Source: Ochotona curzoniae (Eukaryota > Chordata > Mammalia > Lagomorpha > Ochotonidae). From it: DNA of 64,000 bases. Below are positions 1 through 11,652 of the stretch, one piece after another; within the stretch, counting starts at the first letter, position 1; each line of letters begins with the position of its first letter. Both the position numbers and the translations under genes were made by a program. The DNA is taken from the NCBI RefSeq assembly GCF_017591425.1, contig NW_024466413.1, forward strand, positions 992,001 through 1,056,000. The letters are read 5' to 3'. Under the pieces are notes generated by a model, which was not told the DNA's origin, did not search any database, and saw only the letters and a program-made list of their open reading frames with translations.

Positions 1-1089
1 TCTGTTGATCACCATGGTGGGAGTTGCGGGGGATAGAGAGACCTCCTGTATGCCAGGATGGATTTGTGTCTACATCTCCCTGGCAGGTGTCAGCATTCCG
101 ATCCCTGCTCTGCACAGTGGCTGTTATGTGGACCCTCCTGTGAGGTGGCCCCTCTGAGTCTTCATGACCTGGAAGTGATACTCCGCCCTGTCTGTTAACA
201 TGATGAAGGCCCTGGGCTGCCCAGCCCTGCTCCTCATGCTTTTGTGGGCAGCACAATCTTCCCCATGATCCAGCAGTCAAGTTTGCTTATAAGTGCTTGT
301 GTGCTTTTTCTTCTCTGAGCACAAACACTGGAAGTTGACTAAGACATTTATGTGCAACAGCTCACAACAGTGGATATGTTTACGGCCTCATCCTCCTGTG
401 TGTATCGGAGCTGGTTTTCACTGCAGATTTATGGAGCCCTGCCACCTTTCTGGAATCATTCTGAGGCCCGAGGCCCATAGTTGTGGCCTGGAGACTTTGC
501 ACTGTTTTTAGGATGATGCCTCCTAGAAATTAAAGGAAATAATGGTACAAACGAGGGCAAGGTGAATCCCTCTAGTGGATTGTTGGTGAATCCCCTGTTA
601 GTGAATCCCTCTAACACAGGTTGTGTTTGTGCATTTTGGATTGGGATATTTGGAGGAGATGAAATTCACACTGGGCTTGCCATGGTGATAAAGGTGAGGT
701 GCTGCAGGCTAGCACAGACAGGACCTGTGGTGGGAGTGGACCTGCTGCTAGGGGGCAGCAGTAAATGGTCCCCAGGGGAGTCTGCATCTGCAGGAGGCAG
801 GAGCTGCGAGTGGGCTATGAGCTGCGGTTCACAGAGCTAGAGGGAGCTGGGGCTGCCTGAGTCCTCCATCCTTGAGGGACAGTCATGTCCCTGCAGATGC
901 AGACAGGAAGTGGTCTACGACTGTTGACAGGTCTGGGTAAGGTGTGAAGGAGGGGGCTTCTTCTGAGCTTCTGTGTCTCCTTGAACAAGACTGTCCTGAG
1001 CTCATTAGAGACCGCTCTGTGTGTAAGCCCGGCCCTGTACCTCCTGCAACCCTAGGCCCTTCTGCCAGCCACTAGGGAGACTCCTTGGG

Positions 1090-1800
1090 GAACTCGGGAC
1101 ACTCACACTTGGTGTACGCACCTCATACACACACCTAGCATTCACTTCATATGCAACACACAGCACACATATCGTCTACCTCACACACATGTCCAACATG
1201 TACTTCACATGCAACCCAACATTCACCTTCTATCCAACACACATGCCTCTGATAGACACTTCACAAACACACCTGTGCATACGATGTATCACATACACAC
1301 ATACTCAGCACATACCTTACACACACAACATACATCTCCCAAATACACTGTTTCTATTTCAACATATGCATCCCATATAAATACCATATACACAACAAAC
1401 AACACATACAAACCAACATTTCACACATGCTAAGAGATACACATTTAACAAACACTTACATGATGCACAATCTGTATGCTACACCTCCATACATTTATCA
1501 ATGTATATAGTCACGTAGAGGCATGCACTGTGTACACATAACACAGAAACCTCAAATGCACACTCCACATATAGCATATACACTTATGCTTGCTTATATA
1601 CTGTGCATACCACACATCCAGTATATGCCACACATATGACACACACACACATTAACCACATGGCAAAGACAAAAACCATGCACATACCACAGTCTGCACA
1701 AATACCACACACAACATGCACACCCAGGATACATAACACAGGCTTTGCACATACATGCTCACACGTGTGCACTTCTGGGCACATGCATGTGACCACTGAG
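1090..1800. repeat. CA-rich imperfect simple-sequence tract
   Basis: About 700 bases are dominated by CA, ACAT and ATACAC steps with no perfect long array. It looks like a decayed or interrupted (CA)n/(ACAT)n satellite. The + strand reads almost without G until the flank. The alternating purine-pyrimidine steps could adopt Z-DNA in principle. ORFs crossing it (His/Thr/Tyr-rich) are composition artefacts. Confidence 0.85.
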
Positions 1801-4734
1801 TGACCCACACAGCTGTTCCTTCTGGGTGGACCCCAAGGCCAGGGCGGCATCAACAGCACTGTGCCAGCTGTGGGTTTGAGCTGCCACGTCCGTTTCTGTG
1901 GCTTGGCCCTTGACCACATCAGACTCAAGGCACAGCTCCATGCCAGGTCCTGCCCATCACCTAAAGGTCAGTCAGAGCTTCTCTTGGGAAAACTTGTTAT
2001 GATCAACGTGGTCCCCTAGGGACTAGTAATTGGGTTATTTAATTCTGAGTGTGTGCCAGGAAATGTTATTAGAACATTATTGAAAGTGGTGTTTTCACTG
2101 AGGAACACCCATCATTTATGTTTCATTAATTTTTAATCTGTATGTTTTGGGGAAGCAAAATGAGCCTCCCAACTTTGCCCAGCCAAGATTCCAACCTTGG
2201 GATGACCTTGAGACTGTCTGATGCAGGCCCTGGCCGACTCTTGTCTGAAATCTTTTCATCCCTGCATTAAAACCAGTGGGATGGGCATCCTGAAGGGCTG
2301 TGCCGCCATTCCCATCCTTTAACCTCAGGCAGGTGCTCCCCATCTCGCTGTTGTCAGGAGTGTGTGCCGTCATTTCTTCAGTGACTCCAGAATTGGGTAT
2401 GCTGCTTTGATTTTGCTCCTGCTTCTGGCTCATGCCAACAATGCAGGAAGAAGCTTTCTTGGGATGAGTTCTTTAGGAACCTGTGATTTGGACCTTGCAG
2501 GTGCATTTTCACTCAGCGTGCATGCTCAGGGTCCCTGTCCGACACAGGCAGTGGATGATGTTGGGTCAGCCACAGCAGTTGGAGCTGGGTGACCTGGATA
2601 GCCGCAGACTATGCTCATTCCTCTCTCTGGGGTGCGTGCCAGTTTCAGCATCCCTTTCTACCAGGCACCTCCATCTGTCTGATAAGTATGTGGGTATCTG
2701 GGAAGTCAGCCTAGGCAAGTGGTCCATGAGTGACCTGGCTGTTGCAGCTGTGTGTATGTACACAGTTGAGTAAGGGTGTGTGTCTGTGAATATGAGATGC
2801 TTCATGAGGTTCTTGTGAAGTTAAGTTTACTTTTAAATCTGTGACCCCAAAGACTCTTTAAAAAGTTCATGGGATATGTCTATTATGAAAACCTTGCATG
2901 GATCCAAAATTTGTTAGCAGCAAAGTAAACTTATCTTTGTATTCTGTTTTTCACATGCTGTTTGAAGTATCCTCATTGGTATGTTGGTGACTATGTACCT
3001 GTAACCAGAAGTGTGAACATATTAGGTATGTTTTGCTTAGGGTAGTGGTTCTCATCTTGTCTTCTTAATTGCTGATATCTTCATCATAGGAACCTATGAA
3101 AGATGCTTTTTTGCATTATTGCTTTCTTCTCTGAAATTGTCGAGCTGTGCATGTACTATATCTGTTTATGCTGTTGGCTATGGTTGAGCAAGACCCCAAG
3201 CCATCATGACAGCATGATCCCTACCTGACCCATATTCAACCTTTGGAGAGGTTACCCCACCCTCCACGCCCATCCCATGAACCCATGGCCCAGGTGACAG
3301 GGGAGGAGCTCAGCAGAACACAGGGTGCCTAGGGGCTAGGGTCCTTTCTCCCCCCAAAACTTGTGCTTTCAAAACCAGAGCTCAACAGGTGCACTCCGGT
3401 CTAACAGCATCAGCTCAGCCTGGTGTCACTGGTTTTGACAAACTGCTCTTGCACACTTAAGTTTGGACTGAAAGGAACACCATGATCGGCTGACCGACTT
3501 TCTGCAGTGTCTCCGTGTATCTGGCCTGGGCTCCCCTGAAGCCGGGCTCCTGGTTAGAACCCATCTCCCGTGAGCTCTTGTCATGTGGCATCATGCCGCT
3601 GCTCTGATGTTTCAGGTGGTCCAACTCTGCCACCTGCCAGGTGGCAAGTGCAACCAGTGGCCTCACTCCTCAGGCCTTTGCTTTCCTCATGGTGAATGGA
3701 AATGATGGTTACAAGTAAGGTGGATAACTGATAATGATTTCTATATGTGTATTAGTGTAGCTCATGTTTTATAGCATATTTTTATCTTATGTAAAAAACA
3801 AGCTGCTGAATTTCCCAAATCACGTGATGGCTCTGAGCTACGTAGGCAGCAGGTGGGCCCGGCAGAATCTGTGTGTTTGTCCACTGTGACTTCTGTAGGG
3901 GGAGCTGGGCTGGTGCATGGAGGGGAGAGCTCTCTTAACTGAAGACAGTGATTGGCAGAAGGCAGCCTGCAGGCCACATCTGGCCAGACACCACGTTTTT
4001 CAAATGAAGTTTAACGGGAAATCCTGCTTATTGGTGTGTGTACCTAGGGCCTGTGGCTGCTTTTCCAGTGGACCTACAAGGGGCTTTGGGCTCAGATGTT
4101 AGTCAGTGCTCCTTTTTCCACTGCTTGGTCTTGGTGCCTTGTACCAGCCCTGTCACTCAGTTGCTATGCCTTCCATCTCATCCACCGGAGTCATGTACAC
4201 CCAAGCTTCCAGCTTGAGGTCTGATTGTGAATTTCACAAGGTTGTTTTAGTTTTGAGTTGATAAAGGGATAATCCATAATCACCACAACTAAATTGATAC
4301 TTGCAGAAAATATATATACGTACACAGAGACAACCTATAAATACATATCTATATATAAATGTGCATCTGTGTAATTAGATTCCCAGGGAAATGCAGCAGT
4401 CCTGAGCACCTCTCATGTCCTATTTCAGCCGTGTCCTAGTTAAACTTGTCTTACACTTGTTGGGGAGGGCAGTGGGGTTAGGCCATATCTCGGGGCTTTC
4501 CAAAATGTGGCCAATTGATGGCAATGCTTCTAGTACAAACTGACACTTCTGGGAAAGCTGAGCAAAAACAATTTTCAAAGCTGTGTGTTGTGGGTGCCTT
4601 TGTCAAGTGCGCCTAGCTTATCTTTGTCCTTCAGACTGCATTCTGGCTTCTTTACATCTGTGCTGTATGCAGATCTGTGTACACATGCACTTGTGGTCAG
4701 ATGGCCCACGCAAGACACATGGATGCTCAGATAC

Positions 4735-4850
4735 GCAGGCGTGCAGACAACCACACAGACGTTCACCACACAGGCCCATCCACGCACACACAGCTGCACA
4801 CGTGTGCCAGCTCCACACACACACATACTCAGATGCACATACATGTGTAC
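4735..4850. repeat. Short CA-rich simple-sequence patch
   Basis: A patch of CACA/CACACG steps within unique intronic sequence, similar in style to the larger tract near 1.1-1.8 kb but much shorter. Confidence 0.6.
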
Positions 4851-7151
4851 GCCCATTGCTGACCCTGAGAAAAACTGTGTCCACATTTCAGATGCTCGCC
4901 TGCTCTGCTATTCAGGAAGGCCGATCAGTCATTTGTGTTTGGCATTGTAGCAGATCTGTAGATGGAGTGTCCGCTTGTTACTATGACAGACTCTGATCTA
5001 CATCATTCTAACCCCTGGATTTGTACATGGAGGGCAAGGGGGACGGTGGCAAGGGGGTGCTCGCTGGGATTGCCTCAGGCAGCTGAAAGTGCAGGATGCT
5101 GTGTGGGGTAAGACCTGGCCCCTTAGCACCTGCTCCCTCTATGCATTTTCTACTGCACACATCTTCAGTGCTGGATCTCAAGTTAAGGAACAGAAAGACT
5201 TCCTGCCTATGCTCAGTGTAGGTTGAGACAAAGACCGCCAAGGGCTGAGGAGGGGGCATGAGACCTGAATACAGAGTGGACAGGCTGGGTGAGCTTGGCT
5301 AAGTCATGCTGTATACCCAAATGTGACCCTGACCCACAAGAGAACACACAAGTCCAGCCTGCCAGGTGCATCAATGTTCCTGAGTCCCAGACTAGGTCTA
5401 CAGAGTATTTGACCTTTCTCGCTGGGCAAGGATGCCCCTATGTGTCTTTTGGAGAAAGGGAACATGGGAAAATTTTAGGTAAAAATGATGGCTTGCAGTG
5501 ATGGTGAGGGTGCCTGGCTGGAAATGAGGGAGGGAATGTGAGGAAAGCCATGGGTTCCTGCTAGAGCCAGTGGTTGGGGGGCTCTGTGAGGACACAGTCA
5601 GGGAAGGGCAAGTGGAGAAGACTTGACATAAAAGAACTGCTGGCCCATCCAGGACCTGCAGTGCCTGTGCCTGGAACTTCCTGAGTGGTGAAGCATGGAC
5701 CAAGGCCAGTGTCCCTGTGGCCTTGTGGCTGGGAGAAAAAGTTGAAACTTTACTCTGAGCTGACTGACAAGCACTGGGAGGATGTTGTGTTTTGTGTTCA
5801 GCCTCACAGGGAAGGATGGAAAGCAGCAAAGCAGAACTCTGCTGAGTGCCTCCTGCTGAGCTTTCTGTGAACTGAGTGTTCTCTTCTGCCCCATGGAGGA
5901 GCAGAAGCAAGAACAGACTCTGACCCGTTCATGCTTCAACCTCCAGTCTTGGGTGGGCAACAGTGGCAAGGAGGCGCGAGGATGAGGAGAGCAGTGGCCA
6001 CAGTTGGAGGCCAGGTCCAGGGGGTCAGGGGACATGGCTATGTCTGCTGCTTTGTGATGAGGTGCAAGCCTCGGCAGTCACAGCGAGGTGAGGTGTGGCA
6101 GCAGACACAAAGCCAGGCTCAGTGAGGCAGCAGCAGCTGTGCTAGAAATGAGATGTGCTAGAAAGATGTGGGGTGCCAGGTAAAAGCGATGCCCCCCTGG
6201 AGAGGCGAGCTGGGCAGGAGAGGGGCTACAGAACCCACTTGCCAGCCCTCTCCTGTGGCTGCCTGGTTAATGACCCCAAGAGAGCGAACTCCATTGCAGT
6301 TCCAGCTGGGCTGCTGGTCTCTTTGTGTAGGCATGTGGAAAGCCAGATGCCTTGCCCCACCTCTCCTCTCATCGTTGCTCTCTTCATTGTCCTGTAGCCC
6401 TTGCCTAGCCTTCCTGTGGATGCTGTGTTCCTCCCCATCCCTTCAGATCTCAGTGGAAACATCCCCAACCCTCCAGCCTTGCCTCATAGCTCCTACTTGG
6501 TAAAATCACGCACTTTGGGGGGGGGGCAGAGTTTGGAGATAGAGCTGGATCAGGAGACTGACATGAAGTGTTGAAGTTGGTCTGGTCTGAGGGCTTCCTC
6601 TGGGAAGCCTTGAGAGATTTTCTGCACATGGCTTGTCCAAGTCCACTGATCCACCTGTTGCTGTGCACTTTTGTCTAGCATGTATCCTACCAGGCTTCTT
6701 CTAAAATATATAAACCTGCCCCCACACACTGACACCTGGCCATGTCTCTTTCCACGGAAATGTGGATTCACTGGCTAGAGGGCATGGGCTCTTGGGGATG
6801 TAACCAGGACCAACATACTGTGATCTAGGAGAGAAACATGGGCCAGGATCTCCAGAATATTCCAAAGCAGAGCTGGAAGTAGACCTGGATATAAGAACCT
6901 GAGTGTCTGAGTCCTGGGTTTTTCTTCTCCCGTGATCCTGGAATGTGTTTACCAGTCCCTGTAATGTTTTACAACTGGAATGGCTATGGTTCACCAATAT
7001 GATATGGGTGATAGTATCTACCTTGTGAAGTCATGGATAGGATTAATGAGAACATGAGGGTTTCTGGGAGACAACATGGCCTTCCAAGGGTTGACTGGTT
7101 ATGACTCTGTCACAGCTGGGGAACTTTCCAAAGCTGAGATTATGTGTACAG

Positions 7152-7580
7152 TGGTTAGAACATAAATGCTCCAGTCTGACTCTGCTGGTTCAGGTCATAT
7201 CTCTGCCACCTGCTATTCATGTAATGTTGGGTCAATACTTCTACATCCTGCAGGTACGGAAGGAGGAAGACTCTTCTACAGGGTTTAAAGGCAGAATGAG
7301 CCATTTCAGACAATGGCTGAGGGCTGGCTGTCAGTGCTGGCCGTAGGGACCCTGACGGCTTAGTGACCTGGGGCAGGTAACCTGGCTGCACCATGCAGTG
7401 GCACCAGTGGCCAGGTGCTAGGGTCTCATGCTGACATTGTGGCTTCTTAAACATATGGCTTTGGGCGGATGACTAACTTCTTTATGCCTTTCAGCTTTTT
7501 CTTTTTTACATCTGTAAACAGTAGTAGTACCTATTGTCATAGAACTGTGGTGAGGGCTCAGCTATCTGTGCTGAGGTAGT
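7152..7580 (+). repeat. MIR SINE, split into two parts
   Basis: 7152-7235 resembles the 5'/core part of MIR (ggttagaacataaatgctcc, then ctctgccacctgctattc). 7459-7580 resembles its 3' part (TGACTAAC, CATCTGTAAA, AGTAGTACCTA, GTGGTGAGG). The intervening 220 bases are unlike MIR and may be an old insertion or chance juxtaposition. Confidence 0.5.
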
Positions 7581-8119
7581 CAACATGCTTGTGGAGACAT
7601 CTGATGCATAACAAGCCATACGCATGCACCTGCTGACTGTGTAGACAGCTACTTCCTCCCAGCAGAGAAATTACAAGGCTCAAGAAGAAGCAGCACGTAA
7701 GGTGCCAGGCTGAGCACCTGCACATGTAGGTACTCTGGCCCCAGGAGCCATTGCCACGGTGGCCCTTATTCATGTGACTGTGAGCTCTTGGACCTGCACA
7801 GTACGGGGTGGAGGATCCCCTGGCTGGCCTTGCCTTGGCACAGCAGAGGAAGCAGACTGTGTTATCTGTAGACTGTGTTCCTCCCTTGCCTCCTCTGCCT
7901 TTCCTCCACCATGGGGAATTTCATTCATCTCTTTTGTGGCTGGCAGAATGTGACAGCTGAGCCGAGACTTCTTGCAGCTTGGTCTCCAGTGGGGCCATCT
8001 GAGAATCCTTCCCTTGCTCCTCCTGGGCTCTCTGTCACCTGCCCTAGTCCTGCCATTTCTACTCCTACACCCCAGATCCAGTGATAAGCTCATTCAGACA
8101 CTGCTCCTACCTGACTTTC

Positions 8120-8135
8120 CTTAAGCTCAATTTTT
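8120..8135. repeat. Target-site duplication, left copy
   Basis: The 16-base sequence cttaagctcaattttt immediately left of the SINE recurs exactly at 8466-8481 on its right side. A perfect duplication shows that the insertion is recent. Confidence 0.9.
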
Positions 8136-8465
8136 TTTAAAGATTTATTTTTATTGTTATTATTTTTTTTTATTGGAAAGGTGGATATACAGAGAGGAGA
8201 GACAGAGAGGAAGATCTTCCGTCCGATGATTCACTCCCCAAGTGAGCGCAACGGCCCATACTATGCCAATCCGAAGCCAGGAGCCTTTTCCGGGTCTCCC
8301 ATGCTGGTGCACGGTCCCAAAACCTTGGGCCATCCTCGACTGCTTTCCCAGGCCACAGGCGGGGAGCTGGGAGGGAAGTGGGGCTGCCGGGATAGAACCG
8401 GTGCCCATATGGGATCCCGGGCGTGCAAGGCGAGGACCTTAACCATTGCGCCACCGCGCTGGGCC
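8136..8465 (-). mobile_element. Young full-length lagomorph CSINE, antisense to COL22A1
   Basis: The element is tRNA-derived and lies on the minus strand, so its A-rich tail appears as T-rich sequence at the left and its head ends in CGCGCTGGGCC at the right. It is flanked by perfect 16-base duplications. It keeps many CpGs (CGTCCG, GAGCGCAACGG, CCGCGC), another sign of youth. On the minus strand the RNA polymerase III B-box region (plus 8390-8400) carries a one-base deletion relative to the copy at 60 kb. It is closely similar to the element at 60054-60387. Confidence 0.95.
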
Positions 8466-8481
8466 CTTAAGCTCAATTTTT
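8466..8481. repeat. Target-site duplication, right copy
   Basis: Exact repeat of 8120-8135. It defines the right boundary of the CSINE insertion. Confidence 0.9.
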
Positions 8482-10890
8482 AAATTAGTATAATAGGAAC
8501 AAAAATCTGCCTCCTAGGATGCTGGTTGTGGGTTAAATCCCAAGCCAGGGGACTGGCATGCCATGGGGTCTTAATGACTGCTAGCATCCCCTAAGCCCCC
8601 ACTGGAGGAAGATCTTGGCTGAAAGCCGGGGGCTGATGCAGCTGCATGTCCTTCAGAGAGGGCTGATGTGGGAGACCATGTCTTGTAATCCTTGATACAC
8701 AGTTCTGGTACCCTCCATTGATACACACACACACACACCCTCCCCTCTGGTGCATTGATGGTAGGGTGAGTTGAAATGTTTTTCCAAAATGGTGGAAGAG
8801 AATTCCTCAGTCTCCTGCAATCAGAAGAAAATGTTTTGAAGAGATGAAACTAACAGAAAACAACAAAACCCATGTGATATAGTTTCCTACTTCTTACAAC
8901 GGTGCTGAATGCGTCTCAATAGAGCCATGTGTATTGCAATAGTGAATGGGACCCTCCTCTTGGGAGTGGAGACCACCCACGCACGAGGAAAGGAACGTAC
9001 GATCCTGTCATCCTTACTGACCGTCCTGAGACATCCAGGACACTTTCACCCCTCCACCCCTCATCCTGTCTTGTCATTGACGCTCACCTTCAGGAAACCT
9101 ACACATAGCACGGAGTCAACTGCAAGCCAAGAAATCCCAGCTCTGGTGGAGGCAATTTTGCTTAAGCTTTTTTTTGGGGGGGGGATGCTGGTTTGGGAGT
9201 CAATTCCAGATACTGAGTCTCATGTTGTCAGGAGGAAGAAATAAAAGCTAGTTGCCCACTTGATTTACCTCCCAATGCCCTCACTGCAAAGAAGTCCAAA
9301 ACCTTCAGCCACAGCAAATGAAGGGGAAGAGTCTCCAAGACCCGGGAGAGGGAGCCTTGTGAGGCAAGGAGGCAGGGTGCAGCTGCACCTCCAGCCCTTT
9401 CCTGCACCTGTGTGTTTGAAGTCTGTCCTGCGGTCAACCGCGAACGCCCTGAAGCAGGAACCTTGACTATCGCTTTCCCGTTTCCGTGTGTCTGACTTGG
9501 GATATATCACATCTTTCTTTCAAAGCAGTGAATGAGTGCAGAGATGAACAGGTCATTATCTAAGATGGAGAGATGGCCAGAGGAGGCACATGGGACAGGG
9601 ACATGGCTCTAGGAGGCTGGCAGGGGCTTTGGGTGCTAACCCTGCCTCCCTGCTGAGAGAGTGAACCCCGAGGGCCCAGGCAGCCTGACCCGGGGAGGCC
9701 TGGTTGGAGAGAATGTGAATGGCGTGGGTGAGGCTCCCTGACATGCCTGCTGTGAGTAAGTCTCCTTACAGCAGCTTGAAGGTGCTCTGCTGCTGCCAGG
9801 AACAGTCTCCATGTTTGCCAGGCTCACAGGCCTTGCATCGGCCTTGAAGTTGAGGTTTGAGGGTTTCTGTGAAGCCGAGACCCTGAACTCTAGGTATTAG
9901 CTTCTAGAGCAGGACAGAACCTACTAACTCGGCTCCTCTTAAACTCCCTTAAATGACACACAGTTCCTAGTCTGTTTCCCTGAATCAACAGTCACCCCTC
10001 AGCTGCTACAGTCTGGGGTGGAGCTGTCTAAATATTTCCCAGCACCTGTGCCTTCTCTTGTATTTAGGCCTAGACAGTCCCATGCTATTTCCAAAATAAC
10101 CCATTCCATGGGGTGGGTCAGACCTGGTGGTGCCATGTAGGATAAACCTAAGAAATGCCCCCTCCTGGTGAGCAAATATCTCATGTGTCCCTCTTACTTC
10201 CATGGGGCAGGGTGGGGCCCAAGTCCATCCGCCCAGCTGGGGAACTGCATGCCTTCATATAAGGGATGTTACTGCCATGGGTGGGGGGTGGGGTAGAGCA
10301 GAACAGTCTCTGAGTGTGTGACAAGAATAGTGCCGCTATGCGTGTGTCCCAGCCCTTCATCCTACTGCTATCCCAGCCGTGGTCCTGTGTGTCCTCATAG
10401 CAGCCCTGGGTAGTCAGGTGCCCCAGGCCACAGATGCTTACATTGGCACCCAGCCATTCAGTGGCTTCTCCCAGCCACCACGCTTGTTGGCAGTGCAGGC
10501 AGTACTCGGGTTCAGTTTACTGTTCAGAGTTAGTGCAGTTGCTGGATTTTCAGAAAGAAAAGAGCACATCTTCCTCCCAGCTCCTATCTGTAAGTCAAGA
10601 TTTAGGAAGATGGGAGATAAGGTATTTGGGCTATATAATGAAGCTTTTAAAAAATTGTCTCACCTACTCTGTTACTTTTTATAATTACAAATTTTGCTGT
10701 CATTTGGAATTTCTACTTCCCTGGAATCTTCACCAGATCTCCAGAGGGAGAAGCCTGAACTGCTTGTCTGCCCCAGCACCCAGTTTCTGTTCACACTCCC
10801 TGGTGTGTAATGTTGGCATAGGACTGAATGAACATGACTTTGGTCAGTGAGGATCCCTTTACCTCTTGATACCTTTTGTTCCTGCTGTCT

Positions 10891-11203
10891 TTTTAAGATT
10901 TGTTTATTTTTTATTGGAAAGTCAGATATATACAGAGGAGAGACAGAAAGGAAGATCCTCCAACTGCTGATTCACTTTCCAAATGACTGCTACAGCTGGA
11001 GTTGCACTGATCCAGAGCCAGAAGCTTCCTCTGAGTCTCCTATGTGGGTGCAGGGCCCCAAGGCCTTGAGCCATCCTCAACTGCTTTGCCAGGCCACAAG
11101 AAGGGAGCTTGATGGGAAGCGGGGCTGCTGGGATTAGAATCAGCACCCATATGGGAACCTGGCAAGGCAAGGACTCAAACTGCTGGGCTACTGTGCCCGG
11201 GCC
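10891..11203 (-). mobile_element. Older CSINE, antisense
   Basis: TTTTTAAGATTTGTTTATTTTT at the left is the tail end and CTGTGCCCGGGCC at the right is the head. The body matches the CSINE order (GATTCACTTTCC, GGTGCAGGGCCC, GCCAGGCCACAAG, CACCCATATGGG). The flanks CCTGCTGTCTTTT and CCTGCTGTTCCTT look like a decayed target-site duplication. It ends about 375 bases upstream of the exon at 11578. Confidence 0.9.
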
Positions 11204-11577
11204 CCTGCTGTTCCTTAAAGAGGAACCTTTCAGTGTAGTTCTCCTGGCCCCAAGTAACTCACTTCATAGCTGTGCCCTGAGTGCCCTCCTTTCTGGCCTT
11301 CATTTTTGGCACCAGCTGTCTGTGTGGAAGATGCTGATTGCTGTATGTGCACCACGGAAGGGCGTGGTAGCCGCACTATGGAGTCCAGAGTTTGAAGAAT
11401 GACAACCTGGATGTGAATAAATGAAAAATAATTCTTGAGTGTGGAGCTCCCAGGACCTTCTGCACCTGCTGCTGGTGCTTGGCACCTCCTCAGCCGAGGA
11501 CAGCTCACTGTCACGTCTGCAGGGCGGCTGCAAGGCCTGTTTTCTCATTGGCCCCTATTTCTTCTTGCCTTTCCTAG

Positions 11578-11652
11578 ATGTGCTGTGCCCTAGCGTGCGC
11601 GTAGAAGGCGACCGCTTCAAGCACACCAATGGGGAGTCCAAGGACATCACAG
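11578..11652 (+). CDS. COL22A1: COL22A1 exon: start of TSPN domain (VLCPSVRVEG...)
   Basis: The acceptor is ...TTGCCTTTCCTAG and the donor is ACAG|GTAAGA, so both are strong. The exon is 75 nt: two bases finish a codon begun in the upstream exon (human Asn), then 24 codons, then one base of a Gly. The peptide begins VLCPSVRVEGDRFKHTNG and ends in ...KDIT. It is the linker after the VWA domain and the first strand of the TSPN/laminin-G-like domain, including its first Cys. Compared with human from memory, the only differences are conservative (GES for GGT, D for E). The secreted domain is thought to mediate binding at the basement-membrane side of tissue junctions. Confidence 0.96.

Larger units (their letters stand above)
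1..11577 (+). other. COL22A1: COL22A1 upstream intron (3' part), no exon recognised
   Basis: No collagen, VWA or signal-peptide coding exon could be recognised here on the + strand. The exon at 11578 must be joined to the VWA-encoding exon, so this is the 3' part of an intron longer than 11.5 kb. It holds a CA-rich low-complexity tract (about 1090-1800), a second small CA-rich patch (about 4735-4850), a split MIR (7152-7580), a young CSINE (8136-8465) and an older CSINE (10891-11203). The rest is unique-looking sequence with no feature I can name. Confidence 0.8.

Noticed and set aside
8154..8483. 109-codon ORF within the young CSINE (and mirror ORFs on the minus strand)
   Set aside because: It is SINE sequence. 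tRNA-derived SINEs do not encode protein, and similar frames appear in the copies at 10.9 and 60 kb.
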